Part shown: piece after piece, positions 12,317 to 63,266 of the stretch
Layout: every line of letters begins with the position of its first letter
Position numbering within the stretch: position 1 is the stretch's first letter
Assembly (NCBI GenBank): GCA_947396885.1
Contig: OX377201.1
Coordinates: 29,303,923 to 29,367,922 of the forward strand
Origin: Heligmosomoides polygyrus polygyrus
Taxonomy: Eukaryota > Nematoda > Chromadorea > Rhabditida > Heligmosomidae
Length of the DNA stretch: 64,000 nt
Direction: 5' to 3'
Notes under the pieces: generated by a model
Told to the model about the DNA's origin: nothing
The model's input: only the letters and a program-made list of their open reading frames with translations
Database searches by the model: none
Program-made: the position numbers and the translations under genes

Positions 12317-13529
12317 ATATTGGTGTTAGATGGAAGCATGCCGGGTCCTGTTTCCGCGCGCGGCTTTGTAGTTGAACTTGTTCGCACTTACTACCCGTGG
12401 TGAATGAGGGTCGTAATGCCTTCACATTAAGTGTTTTTTGTCCTTCTAAATCGGTTTTCGTCGTCAACTCATTTTTCTGAACCACGTACATCTGCGAAAA
12501 AGAGGATCGTTATTTTTCACCAAAGTACCCCATTATTTTCTAGGCCGAAGAATGTCTTTAAATTCGCGCCTAGGAGCCGAAGTAATTGCTAGGTATGAAC
12601 CCGAATTTTCCACCAGCCTTCGTTTCCTATCGTTGCCCACATTACAACGCAGTCGATTTCGTAAAGGCTTGAAACGTCGAAAAATTGCTTAAGCTGCTCT
12701 CTACAGGCAACACTTCATCTTGTGCGAGCAATTCCTAGAGAAAACGCTCCCCATTTACTTGCGTACGTAGACATGGAGAAGGTGGTATATAAGGCATGGC
12801 CTTTGTTAACCGAAGGTTCTCCCAACGTTGGTTGCAGGACTTAGTCTACGCCTTTCTAGCCTTTTCAATCATGCTAGGCAGTGGTTTAGTTTTGTATGAA
12901 GGAGGTAACGCTCGATACAATTAGATCAGAAAGGTCCATGAGAACAGATTTCCCCCAAATTCTGCTCTCTCATCGCTTCCTGTGGGAGCCAGACATCGCT
13001 GGAAGAGTGAATCGAGCGCATACATGGCGTATTCCCACCGGAAGGAAAGCACGCAACCTGTGATTCTGTGTGGCATTGTGTGGCGCATCACTTTCAACCG
13101 CGTTTGATCAAAGAGCTCTCGTGATATATAACAGTTGCGGTGGTGGGGTTCCCTCCAAAAACTTCTTGTCTAGCTGCAGAGTTGGGTTCATTGAATATAC
13201 GAAAATAGTGCCATACCTTTATGCTCACTTCTGAATTCATAACGCTATGCAGTGCTCTACAAGTGCCACAGCTTTCATGCTCCTATCACCATGGGTTGGC
13301 ACTTCTACGGCCCTGTTTGCCTAATTCTCATACGGCCTGCTTTGGAGATGCTTTTTCGTTGGCACTCTCTGTAGCACCTGGAACTATTCAATTCATTGAA
13401 TCGTGATTCGCTCTACATCCTGCTGTCTCCTGCGCCCTACTTCGGCTCGGATTGGTGACATCGGGTCCGGCTTTCACTCAGTAATGTTCCCAGATCTTAC
13501 TCCGCTGCAATATCCCACATTGCGGTTTA
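12317..13529. other. No assigned feature
   Basis: Unique-looking sequence of average composition. No transposase or exon could be supported; a TATATAAGG-like stretch at 12786 has no gene beside it. Confidence 0.45.
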
Positions 13530-13767
13530 TTAGGATGGTCCATGTGTTCTTGCGATTTTTTGGTGTTTTTCAAAATTTTGCATATTTTGTTCAGATTAAC
13601 CTTACTCATCGAAATATGGTCCGTCTTTGTCGAGGAATGTCCTCCATCGTTCCGGCAGGGAATGGATGCCGTGGCGACGGAAATCCCAGGGTTTCAATTC
13701 GAAAAAGTGATGATGGTTGGGTTCGACTGCCATTCCATCACCCTATCACTTTCCTATCACCCTATCA

Positions 13768-13823
13768 CCACGGATCTCCCTCGATAGAGAGCCTTCGGGC
13801 TCTCTATCGAGGGAGATCCGTGG
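13768..13823 (+). repeat. 26-bp perfect stem with cTTCGg loop at the RTE 5' end
   Basis: Arms 13768-13793 and 13798-13823 are exact reverse complements around TTCG closed by C-G, the ultrastable UUCG tetraloop type in RNA. It begins 12 bases inside the target-site duplication, so it is the first structured element of this RTE copy. Confidence 0.9.
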
Positions 13824-14243
13824 GTCCCCGGGTGGTGGATAGGGGAATTAAACGCGAACCAAATGCGACCGTGTACTGCCCAGAGACGCAGGTGGGATGC
13901 AGGGGATGGACTCCTTGCTCCTGCTGTGTCGGGTCGACGCGTTCCTTGTGCGTGGGAGCGGCATGTTCGTGCACAGTGTGCGCGGATGTGTCCGTGACTG
14001 TGCGGATTGTAACTGTGTCGGCTCGGCCAAAAGCTTGCACTCGGTAGACTGGGAGTACATGTAAGGCGATTCGAGGCCGCCTTAAGTCTCGCTCCGTCCC
14101 TTCGGGCAGTCTGGCTGGCTGCCCGGAGTACCCCGCCCGCACGACAGAGCCTGACTAGCTACCCGTGTTGTATTCCAGTCAAACACAGCAGCACTAAAGG
14201 ACCTCATTCCCCGGACCCCGAAAGAGCCCCCATTTCTGCAGCG

Positions 14244-17140
14244 ATGGGAAGGACGAGTACGGAGAGGCTGCTAAAATCTCAGGGCCTAACCAGGCTGCGC
14301 AAACTGAGGACTAGGATGACGATCTGTACTTACAACGCCCGCACGCTTGCGTCGGAAGCATCCGTAGAGGACCTGATGATGCAAGCCAGGAAGATCAAGT
14401 ACGACGTCATCGGACTGACCGAGACGAGAAGACACCACACTCTACACGCCGCCTACGACTCCGGAGAAGAACTGTTCCTCGGAACATGCGACAGCAGGGG
14501 AGTAGGCGGCGTTGGTGTCCTCGTCAACACGCACTTGGCCATGAACATCGATTCGTACGAGTCTCTGACAAGCCGAATCGGACGTCTGCGACTGAAGCGA
14601 TGTGGCTCCGTGCCAGCTTTGACTGTGTTCGTCGCGTATGCCCCAACATCCGACTACGACGACGAAGACGTCGAGGCCTTCTACGTGGAGCTGGAGAAGT
14701 TCTATAAGGAAGATCACACCTTCTACAAGGTGATCGTCGGCGACTTCAACGCCAAGATCGGGCCACGAAGGTCGCCGGAAGAACTTCACATCGGAACCCA
14801 CGGTTTGGAGTGGAACGAGCAAGGTGAAAGGCTGTCTGAGTTTATCATGTCGACCAAGACCATCCATGGAAACTCGCAGTTCCAGAAGCCTCCCTCCCTA
14901 CGATGGACCTGGGAATCCCCCCGGTGGCCAGTTCCACAACGAGATCGACCACATCATCTTCAATCGCAAGTATTGCCTGACCGATGTCTCCGTTGTCCCC
15001 AAGTTCTACACGGGATCGGACCACCGCCTCCTTCGCGCGAGGTTCCGCTTTTCGCGTCAAGGAGAGAAGGCCGCGAAGTTCAAGAAGAGGAATCCCAGAA
15101 CGACCATCAACTGGGATCTCTACACCTCTCTTGTCGGCCTTTGGGAAGATGCCGTCGTGGACAACGTCGACGAGGAGTACGATCGCTTCGTGCACCATCT
15201 CCACGATAGTGCTAAGGGAGCCGAGAGCTTGAAGACCACCAAGAGACGCCTGTCTCCGGAAACTCTCGAGCTGATACGCCAGCGTGGAGCAGCACGAGCG
15301 TCAGGCAACTACCAACTGACGTCCGAGCTTGCAAAGCTATGCAGAGCGGCGATAAAGGAAGATCTCAAGGAGAGAAGGGCGGAAGTGTTGGCTGAAGCAG
15401 CAGAGGCAGGGCTGAGCATCCGCAATGCCCGCCGGAACTTCGCCAACTTCAAGACCAAGATGACCGCTCTCCGACGTCCTGACGGAACCATCACCTCTTC
15501 CAGAAGGACCATGGAGAAAGTCATCCACAACTTCTACTCCGATCTCTTCGATAGCCACGTCCACCTGCCCCCATGCCATCTTCCGCAGGATGGATACGTC
15601 GTCCCCTCTGTTCTCCCTTCCGAGATCCGACACGCCATCTCGTCGGTGAAGAAACGTACAGCACCCGGTCCCGACAGGATCAGACCCGAACACCTGAAGT
15701 ACCTCCCGCCAGCTCTCATCAACACCTTGGCGCGGCTCTTCACACGCTACCTGTCCGAATGCAAGGTTCCATCTCAGTGGAAGACCAGCAAGACCGTTTT
15801 GCTGTACAAGAAGGGAGACGTATCGCCCGATCTGCCTGTTGTCCGTAGTCTACAAGCTGTTCACTCGAGTCATCCTGAATAGGATTAGTAGAACGCTGGA
15901 CGAAGGACAGCCATGCGAACAAGCAGGATTTCGGAGAGGATTCAGCACGATCGACCACATACACACCATTACGAAGCTCATCGAAGTGTCGCGAGAGTAC
16001 AAGCTGCCGCTGTGCCTTACGTTCATTGACCTGAAGAAGGCATTCGACTCCGTCGAGACTGAAGCGGTCATGGAAGCCCTGCTCACCCAGGGCGTTCCTT
16101 CTCAGTACATCAGGGTCCTTCGAGAGCTGTACAGTGGATTCACGACCAAGATCTCACCATTCTACAACGACGTCGTCATTGACGTGAAGAGAGGGGTTCG
16201 ACAAGGGGATACCATATCCCCGAAGCTCTTCAGCGCCACCCTCGAAAACGTCATGCGCGAACTAGAATGGGAAGACATGGGAGTGAAGGTCGACGGCCGG
16301 CAACTACATCATCTTCGCTTCGCTGACGACATCGTGCTCATAACACCGAGCATCAGTCAGGCGGAACGAATGCTGGCCGACTTCGATCGTGTATGTGGAA
16401 GCGTTGGACTGCAGCTGAATCTTACGAAGACGATGTTCATGAAGAACGGATGGGTTTCTGATGCCCCATTCTCGCTCAACGGAACGAACATCTCCGAATG
16501 CTCCAGCTATGTGTATCTGGGTCGCGAAGTCAACATGGCTAACGACCTAGCACCAGAGCTGAGCAGGAGGAAACGAGCGGCTTGGGGAGCTTTCAAGAGC
16601 GTCGAAGAAGTCGCGAAGAAGACGAAGAACGTCCGACTCCGTGCCCACCTATTCGACTCCACTGTTCTTCCTGCCCTAACATACGCCTCGGAGACCTGGG
16701 CTATACGAAAGCAGGATGAACACGCGATCAGCGTCGCGCAGCGTGGAATCGAGAGGACGATGCTCGGAGTGACACGGCTCACGCAAGTGAGAGAAGGCCT
16801 CCGGAGTTCCGAGCTTCGCCGACGTTCGAAGATCAGAGACGCTGTCGCATGGGCCAAGTCGTCGAAAATTAGGTGGGCCGGCCACGTAATGCGATTCGCA
16901 GACACCCGCTGGACGAGAGTCGTCACAGATTGGATTCCGCGGGATGTCAAAAGAACACCAGGACGCCCACCAACGCGTTGGTCGGACTTCTTCGTGAAAG
17001 CTCTGAACGACCGATATGACGCTCTTCGTGTCCCTCGAGCGAGGAGGATCCATTGGACCACTCTGGCATGCGACAGGGACGAATGGAGACGCTGCTGGCG
17101 CCCGCTCGAGCAAGTCGATGATCAACGGGACGACAGGTGA
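14244..17140 (+). pseudogene. RTE endonuclease-reverse transcriptase, disabled by two lesions
   Basis: The polyprotein is read in three frames. Part 1 (14244 to ~14917) is an APE-type endonuclease with Asn31 in YNARTL, Glu60 in GLTETRR, AYAPTS (131-136) and GDFNAKIG (166-173). Part 2 (~14923-15820) continues the endonuclease with GSDHRLL and enters the RT. Part 3 (15821-17140) has the RT boxes FIDLKKAFDS, GVRQGDTISPKLF and FADD (16319-16330), a thumb region and a C-terminal domain ending at TGA 17138. The first break is one extra C in a six-C run (14917-14922). The second is a short deletion at about 15817-15821 that removes a few codons just before RPICLLSVVYK and shifts frame. All catalytic residues I can check are present. 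The conventional product would act at nuclear DNA, nicking the target and priming reverse transcription there. Confidence 0.9.
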
Positions 17141-17791
17141 TACAGGTGATCACTTTCCTTCCAGAAAGTGAGCTAGCGAGTGATCGGAACAGATAGTACT
17201 CAGTTGAGGCATGGTCTGGTGAATGGGATGTGTGGCGAACCGTTTCCCATCTTAATATCTGGAGCTTTTGGCGAGTCATTTTAGAAGTGCGCCGTTTTGC
17301 ATTGCCATAGAGGAAATAAATCCTGTCGAGATTGGGCGTCTAATTTGAAGAGCGTGGCTGAGTTCTTGTAGTTCTTGCAGCACACCTGGTCTTAACGGTG
17401 GCACCAGAAGGGAGAAGCTCTCAGTACACAACACCACGAACGTCCCAGAAAACACTCAGCATATCCTCCCTTGGGTGTAGATCACCTTTGGGATGGCGGC
17501 TTCTCCTCTGTTGGATTCCATGAATGCCTTGCTGTATGTGACACATTCAGTGCCCAATTCTGATCACCTGCAATGGGCGAATCCAACCAGTCAAAAGACA
17601 GGTCCGACGTCACTTTTTCGAATCGAAACCCCCAGATTTCTATCGCCATATTACCCGTTCTCTGCCGAAGCGGTGGAGGACTGTCTCGACAAAGATGTTT
17701 ATATATTTCGGTGAGTAAGGTCAGTTTGATCAAAATATGCAAAAATTTGAAAATTATCAAAAAAATCTTAAGAACATATGAATCACCCTTA

Positions 17792-18617
17792 TGCCCCCCC
17801 CCCGGAGTTCGCTGTTTGCCCATTTTGCCTTCTATAGCTTCTTTGGGTATTCAAGGTATTGTTTTCAGGAAATGCATTTATCATCACCTTTGAATTCTTT
17901 TTATATCTGTTCTTTTTCTGCGTCTTTGGACCCTTCTCGCCCGTCTTTCATAGGATTTTGTTCAGTTCGCAGCTTTGTTTTACTGTTTTTTGTCTTACTT
18001 ATGCGTGTGCTTGGCACGCCTTCGTAGACGTTTTCACAAATAAATAAAATAAATAGAATAGGGTTTTGTGCTCCACAAAACATCGTTTCAACAGCTGGAA
18101 ACCTAGCATCAGCGATCTGAGGCTCAAAGAAAACGACTTGAACCGTTTCGTTTTCAATCTATCTACCGTTGTTCATTAGGTAAAGTGAAGAGCCTCTCAC
18201 ACTAGAGAAGACACTTTATTATTTTCCACTGCTGCTCTGCAAAGCTCGTTTCCTAGATTCTGCAAGTTCCACTAGAGTTTTTAGATTTAAAACATAGTGT
18301 TGCCGTCATTCAAGTAGATGTCGATAGTTTCCATGTGCCTCCACGCTCACGTTATCGTCATTGTGCAAATCTTGGTAGAAAGCTAGAAAGGCGACGGCGT
18401 GGCGGCATCTTTTTTATGTCAGTAGTCTGCTTCTAAAAATCAGGAGATCCAGGAAAATATCGGAAGAAATCTGGGCAATCCTGGTTTCCAACTGCCGTTG
18501 TGCTGAACCTCTCAGCGTTCATTTCGAGCAAATATGCTTTTCAGCACGAAAATCAGCCGATTCTTCAGAGCAACCTCCCTTCTCAATCCAGCCCCCCACC
18601 CTCCCTTGCGTTGTTGA
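17792..18617. other. AT-rich spacer
   Basis: A C-run (17795-17804) marks the edge of the inverted-repeat element. The rest is T-rich with no recognised signal before the GC-rich block. Confidence 0.45.
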
Positions 18618-18926
18618 AAGTGCACTGTGATCTATGGGACGTCGTCTGGAAGCGAGTGGGCGAGGGGAACAGGCTCCTCGTCGAGCTGTCAGAACTGTTT
18701 GGACTGCGCGCGCGGCCAGCCGCCAGCCTGGATGCCGGATATTCTTCGGTCCGACGTCGGCCGCGCCGCCAACGGCTCGTCTCCAACCTCATTCTCTCCT
18801 TCATATCCAGGGAGCCGGCTGCCTGCCTCAAAATCAACGACCTCATATCTCTTCGGCGCCGAATGCGCACTTCCACTTCTCAACTTCCATGGTTATATCC
18901 TTGCAAAACAGTCGACCGACCCTTAG
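18618..18926 (+). CDS. GC-rich block, candidate 5' exon of the large gene
   Basis: The block is far GC-richer than its surroundings and open in several frames. Two + frames can supply the phase-1 donor that exon 21215 needs. One starts at ATG 18732 (MPDILRSDVGRAANGSS) and ends at CATG/GTTATA (18892), a weak donor. The other is a longer frame (18500-18976) ending at TTAG/GTGCCA (18926). I cannot choose between them from sequence alone. High GC would suit a promoter-proximal first exon. Confidence 0.35.
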   Translation, partial: KCTVIYGTSSGSEWARGTGSSSSCQNCLDCARGQPPAWMPDILRSDVGRAANGSSPTSFSPSYPGSRLPASKSTTSYLFGAECALPLLNFHGYILAKQSTDP

Positions 18927-19721
18927 GTGCCAAGCTTGTCTTTCCTTTGTCGCATTATATGTACTCGTTAAAATAGACACCTTTCAAACCAAATCGAACA
19001 CTCTTCTAAGCAACATTGATGCTCTCCAGATCAAATCAAAAACCTCCCAAATTAAAACGAGCTTTTTTCACACTCGAAAACTTCCGAGAAAATTGGAATA
19101 CTTTTTTTGTTCAAGGAAAATTTATTACGGATTTTTCTTGAATTTTTTCAAACTTGGCTGCTTCAATAAATAAACGCATTGTTCAAAATTTTGTAAAGTT
19201 TTTAGTTTTAAGGAAAACTCGTGGTTTAAGCCTTATTATAGAGTGTTGAAAAGACCTCATTCTAAAGTATAAAAAGTTTTTAGCAAAAGAAGAGATTGTG
19301 CACTTGTCTAGCTCATTACCATTTTAGATTCTTTGATACCAAAAATTCTGTTCGTGTGCAATTAAGTACTTGTAAATGGTGGAGCGAAAACATTCGTAGG
19401 AAACACAAACACATTCAATTAGTTGCTACAGGTGGGCAGAATTTTATGAAAATCGCAGCGAGATGAGCGAGCGCATGGCGCGATCTCTTTCTTCAACACG
19501 CTAAAAGTTGTTGTATTTTTGTATTGGTGAAAAAATTTTAAAATACAATTTTTCTTAGAAAAATATAAATTTTATAAAATTCCAAACAGCGCGTCTGCCT
19601 ATTGGTGCGGGAGAGTTGAAAAATTCCAGAGAAAGTTGTACTAAATTTTTCTTGAACAGGAAGGTCTTCTAACTGTCTTGGAGAGTCTCTAGTGAAACGT
19701 GGAAGAAGTTGGTTTTAATTT
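18927..19721. other. AT-rich intron or spacer
   Basis: Long A and T tracts, no repeat recognised. Intron if the 18.6 kb block is an exon. Confidence 0.45.
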
Positions 19722-19960
19722 GGAAGACTTCAGATTCCTGGTTTGGACTTCTTCCCGTCCGGTTCACCCAAGCCTTTCTTGCCTCTGGAGTCGGTAAATT
19801 GACACCAGACTTGTCTGAAAAGAATAAAATACTGATTAGTCCATCGTAATTTCTAGTTTACAGGTCAAACGCGCATTTACATTGCCTCCACAACATTATT
19901 ATAGAAATAGATGAAAGGGGCATCCCAAAAAGGATAAGTAACGCCTTTCTCTATCCTGTA
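19722..19960 (+). mobile_element. SINE copy lacking the A-box end
   Basis: Starts near the B-box (ATTCCTGGTTTGGACTTC) and runs to GTAACGCCTTTCTCTATCC; more diverged than the full copies. Confidence 0.7.
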
Positions 19961-20071
19961 TTTCTTTGCATATAAACACTCTCAAGATATCAGAAAGTGT
20001 GGAGCGTTGGCAGAAAGCAACGTCGGCTTTTCCATCATTAGGGAAGGAAACCGTACCACCATGCTTCCAGA

Positions 20072-20214
20072 GGCCATATTCATCAACCGCTTACCGGCCG
20101 GTAACGGTATATCGGTTACTGTATCTGTATCTCTGTATCTCTCTGCATCACTTACTATCTAGTGAATCCGCCCGCCGTGAGATGATGCCGGCGGTATCGT
20201 TGATACATCTGGCC
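20072..20214. mobile_element. Small MITE, copy 1
   Basis: Begins GGCCATATTCATCAACCGC and ends with the inverse (GATACATCTGGCC). The body matches the copy at 36339-36484 (TACCG..GTAACGGTATATCGGT, CCGCCGTGAGATGATRCCGG). Confidence 0.65.
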
Positions 20215-20281
20215 TCAGAACTACATACCACGGCTCTAACAAAACTCAAGGACTTGTAAAATCAGCGCCTCCTCTGCGTAA

Positions 20282-20420
20282 GGCTATGTTACACTTCGGC
20301 GACACTGTTGTCGGCGACGTCGGCGACAGTGTTGAGCGGGTGCTACGCAGTGGGTGGCAGCCCGCGCAACACTGTCGCCGACGTCGCTGACAACAGCGTC
20401 GTCGAAGTATAACATAGGCC
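20282..20420. mobile_element. Tourist-like MITE, type C (139 bp)
   Basis: Flanked by TAA on both sides (20279-20281 and 20421-20423). Ends GGCTATGTTACACTTC and GAAGTATAACATAGGCC. The GC-rich interior is itself palindromic (GGCGACACTGTTGTCGGCGA against the inverse). TWA target sites and GGCC-starting ends are typical of PIF/Harbinger Tourist MITEs. Confidence 0.8.
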
Positions 20421-20934
20421 TAAGATAGTGAATTAGCATATCCTCTGTTACTTTGGCTCATCCTAAAAAATTTAAGAAATTGTGAAACAACAAAGGATGA
20501 TGTTCTGATTCTGCTTATTTTTTTTTGAAGGAGCAAACTAAATGTCAGAGCCGTCCCTACAATGAACCATGCAGTTCCTTGATTTCGGAGTGGCATTCTT
20601 GACCATAGAAGGCGGTCGGTTATTCATCCTATGCTAACTTACATTCGACTTTTTCTAAACTGTATTCGTTTTTGCTTCTTATTGGGAGTGAAGCCAGCAA
20701 ATTGTCTCAGTCCACTGTATATGTAGCTAAAAGGCTCTATTATCTTTTCTAGTGACTATTCGCTGGAGAAGCATCCTGAAGACCACTGAATTCGTTTTCT
20801 AGATGTTTGTTCTACGATGAAACAGCAAAAGCTGAAAGATAAAGAACAGGGCTAAATGGTCCCTGTTTGGACATGCGTTCTGATTCGATGGTAGAATTAT
20901 GGAGACAATTTGTTTCGCCCACACAAGAACTTGC

Positions 20935-21060
20935 GTGGCCAGCTGATGGAGTGCCCCAGAGGGTGGATGGCTTAGCCGGTCTGGGTGGGCTTTGAGCCAA
21001 AAACCTCGATCCGAAATGAAGGGAACAGGCTGTGTCTTCTGCGACTGCTCTACCATAAGG
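20935..21060 (-). repeat. Possible tRNA-derived repeat
   Basis: Minus strand has TGGTAGAGCAGTCGCAG, an A-box-like start, then CCAGACCGGCTAAGCC. It resembles the main SINE loosely and may be another family. Confidence 0.3.
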
Positions 21061-21214
21061 CACCTATATGGCAAATAAATCGTTTTAAAACCATTTAAAA
21101 ATCTTAGAGATGCTAAATAAAGGGGTGGCCTCCGAGACGAGTTAATTTTCTTCTTACAATTTTGTTCTTGCTTCAAGTATTTTCTCTGCTTTAATTTATT
21201 GCGGCAATTTGTAG

Positions 21215-61224
<40,010 letters not shown>

Positions 61225-61857
61225 GATAATATTCTGTTCGCAACTCAGCGGAGAAATCCCACGTCTACCATTAAGCCCTGAAAACAACTGAAATGCACCT
61301 TTCTGCTACAATTCACGACTCATGTCCACTGCAAAACACGGTGAGGTATAAGTTTCAACGGTATAGGACAATTACGTTTGCTGCGTCCAGGATAAGGCTA
61401 TCTGTTTTGAAAAAAATGCAAGATTGAAATTGTTCAAGTTGCAGCAAACATAGCTCCACTTTTAAATTGGCAGTTAAAGGTACACACGGTGGTAACCTCA
61501 TGAACAGCAAGAAAATCTTTAAAAATATATGAGAATCAATATCAATAGGAAAAAATGTCCAAAACGCATCAAAGGGAGAAGCTCAACTTACTGGCAGGTT
61601 TTGTCAGTTTTTCACTTTTCATAGTCTTGTCGGAGTATTCATTTGAAGGCACAACACCATCTTGGTTATTAAGAAGGGTACTTGTAGCCAGAAGCACAAG
61701 GCAACCAGCAGAGCATGTAGATAGGGAATCAGATAGGATATGACGAGGCGTAAAGGGGTTCCTAATGATCGCATCCAATATAACGTCTGATGACCAGTAT
61801 CTCGTCAGTCAACTCATCCGCGCGGGCTTATAGGGAGGCGCGCCCAGTCGAGGTATC

Positions 61858-62455
61858 TAACTACAGAAGGGTTTCGAACTCCCATGGAACTTCAAGTTGA
61901 GACCAGGATCACTAGAAAGAACTCGGAATGCCGATTACGAATATGGGTGTCAAAATTGCAGAATAAAACTCTTGAGCGACTATGGCCTGCTAAAATCGGG
62001 GGCCTCACCACAGGATGACTGTGCGACACACCTGGTGCGAGAGTGGTGAGTCATCAGGGCTCCAGCTGCGGCAGGTGCGCAGAGGTAGTGCTCCCGCTCG
62101 CCAGGTGCGGTGCCGTGTCGTTGGTTCGCTCCGCATTGCTGTGTCTTTTTTTTGCACATCATGATTTGTCTTCGAAATAAATAAATATTCTAAGTTATGA
62201 CATGTGTTTGATTAAATAGCCGGAAAAACTATCATACACGTGTGTAAAAATGCTTGAAGGAAAAAACTGCTATGGTGACGACTCTTTCGCGCGGCCAGCC
62301 TGTGGTCGGGCTACTCAACTTCGGAAGGTCATAACTCGCTCAGGAGTTTCGTTTGGCAATTTTGACACCCATATTCGTAGTCAGCGTTTCGAGCTCTCTC
62401 TAGCGATCCGGCTCTCAATTTGAGGTTTCATGGGAGGTCGAAACCCTTCTTTAGT
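61858..62455. mobile_element. ~600-bp element with ~130-bp terminal inverted repeats
   Basis: Left 61858-61985 and right 62325-62455 match inversely (AGAAGGGTTTCGA, CTCCCATG, ATATGGGTGTCAAAATTG, GAGCGA). The GC-rich centre (62005-62140) contains CAGGTGCG repeats. It lies between the large gene and the kinase gene. Confidence 0.7.
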
Positions 62456-62599
62456 AAGGGGCAGCCAATGTCCGGACCCTGCAATCGCTGTGGGCGATGA
62501 TGAACGCAGCAAGAACGTAAACGGCTTCGGTCCAATGTGCGCCTGATGTAGGCAACTAGAATACGAATCTGACCAATACAATAACATGCTTTGGTCATC

Positions 62600-62745
62600 T
62601 GATGCACAAGTCAATGTTTTATCCTATAATTCCTGTACACCAATTCAATAACCGTGGATGGGTGAAAAGACTTGGCTTTGATGGGCGGGAAATCCGAACC
62701 AAAAACCTGGGATTAGGTGCCAGTGTCATTCGAAACTGCGCTACT
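62600..62745 (-). mobile_element. SINE, 5' half
   Basis: Inverse: GATGCACAAGTCAATG, GGCGGGAAATCCGAACCA and AAACTGCGCTACTAC. Confidence 0.6.
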
Positions 62746-63133
62746 ACTACCCTTAGTATTAGGTATGTAGTAGCTTTTACTAATGATAAGTTCTCTAAGC
62801 TTCTTAGATACGGTAGAAATTTTTATGGATTCAGTTCTTCTTCTTGGAGTACATAATTCCTGAGCTGTTGTTTGATTTGTACATAGAAACTGTGAAAAAA
62901 CGGAACCCACGAGCCTTGTTTCTAGCAGTTTTTCTTAAACTGGTGCGAATACCATAGGATAATAACTGTTGAAACTGAGTCGACGTTCAAAACAGGCTGT
63001 GTGCGCGATCACCATCTTTCATCTACAGTCATCAGAAGACAGATTTAAACAGGGCAGAACAGAACAGAACAGAACATTTATTAAGCCAAAAGAGACAAAA
63101 AATAAATTCACAAAAGAGTGCAGCAAAAGTTGG

Positions 63134-63224
63134 CTTTTTAAGATTGGCAATAGCAAACCCAGAAGCTATTTGGTCAAAAAGCGACCAAATAGCTTCTGGG
63201 TTTGCTTTTGCCAATCTTAAAAAG
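63134..63224. repeat. Near-perfect 42-bp inverted repeat (7-base loop) before the kinase gene
   Basis: Left arm 63134-63175 and right arm 63183-63224 are reverse complements at 41 of 42 positions, separated by seven bases. It would form a very long hairpin in single-stranded DNA or RNA. It ends 43 bp before the kinase ATG, so it is in the promoter or 5' UTR. On the minus strand the stretch continues into AATAAA and a (GTTCT)n run (63052-63076 on +), which looks like a retroelement 3' end, so the hairpin may lie in an old insertion. Confidence 0.9.
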
Positions 63225-63266
63225 TCGACCGGAGAGACCTTATCAAGCAGAGCGCACACAGAAACT

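Larger units (their letters stand above)
13756..17148 (+). mobile_element. RTE-type non-LTR retrotransposon, nearly complete, 3393 bp
   Basis: Bounded by an 11-bp direct repeat ATCACTTTCCT at 13745-13755 and 17149-17159, best read as the target-site duplication. It holds a GC-rich 5' region starting with a 26-bp stem-loop, one endonuclease-reverse transcriptase gene (14244-17140) and almost no 3' UTR, ending in CAGGTGATACAGGTG-type short repeats; a short 3' end with simple repeats is typical of the RTE clade. It interrupts one arm of an older inverted-repeat element (13530-17791). High GC and intact catalytic motifs against AT-rich flanks point to a young copy. Confidence 0.9.
13530..17791. 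mobile_element. Older inverted-repeat element split by the RTE insertion
   Basis: About 215 bp at 13530-13744 match the reverse complement of 17575-17791 (shared segments such as ATGTGTTCTTNNGATTTTTT, GCATATTTTG and a TTTCRATTCGAAAAAGTGA motif). Without the RTE and one target copy the element would be about 860 bp. Its short open frames are parallel in both arms but no transposase motif is seen. Confidence 0.7.

Noticed and set aside
12786..12795. TATATAAGG as a TATA box
   Set aside because: No exon or transcript start can be placed downstream before unrelated repeats.
13403..14047. 214-codon plus-strand ORF before the RTE gene
   Set aside because: It crosses the target-site duplication and the 5' hairpin of the RTE, so it joins two unrelated sequences and cannot be a natural protein.
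16507..17279. Long minus-strand ORFs (up to 184 codons)
   Set aside because: They are shadows of the GC-rich RTE reverse transcriptase gene on the plus strand.
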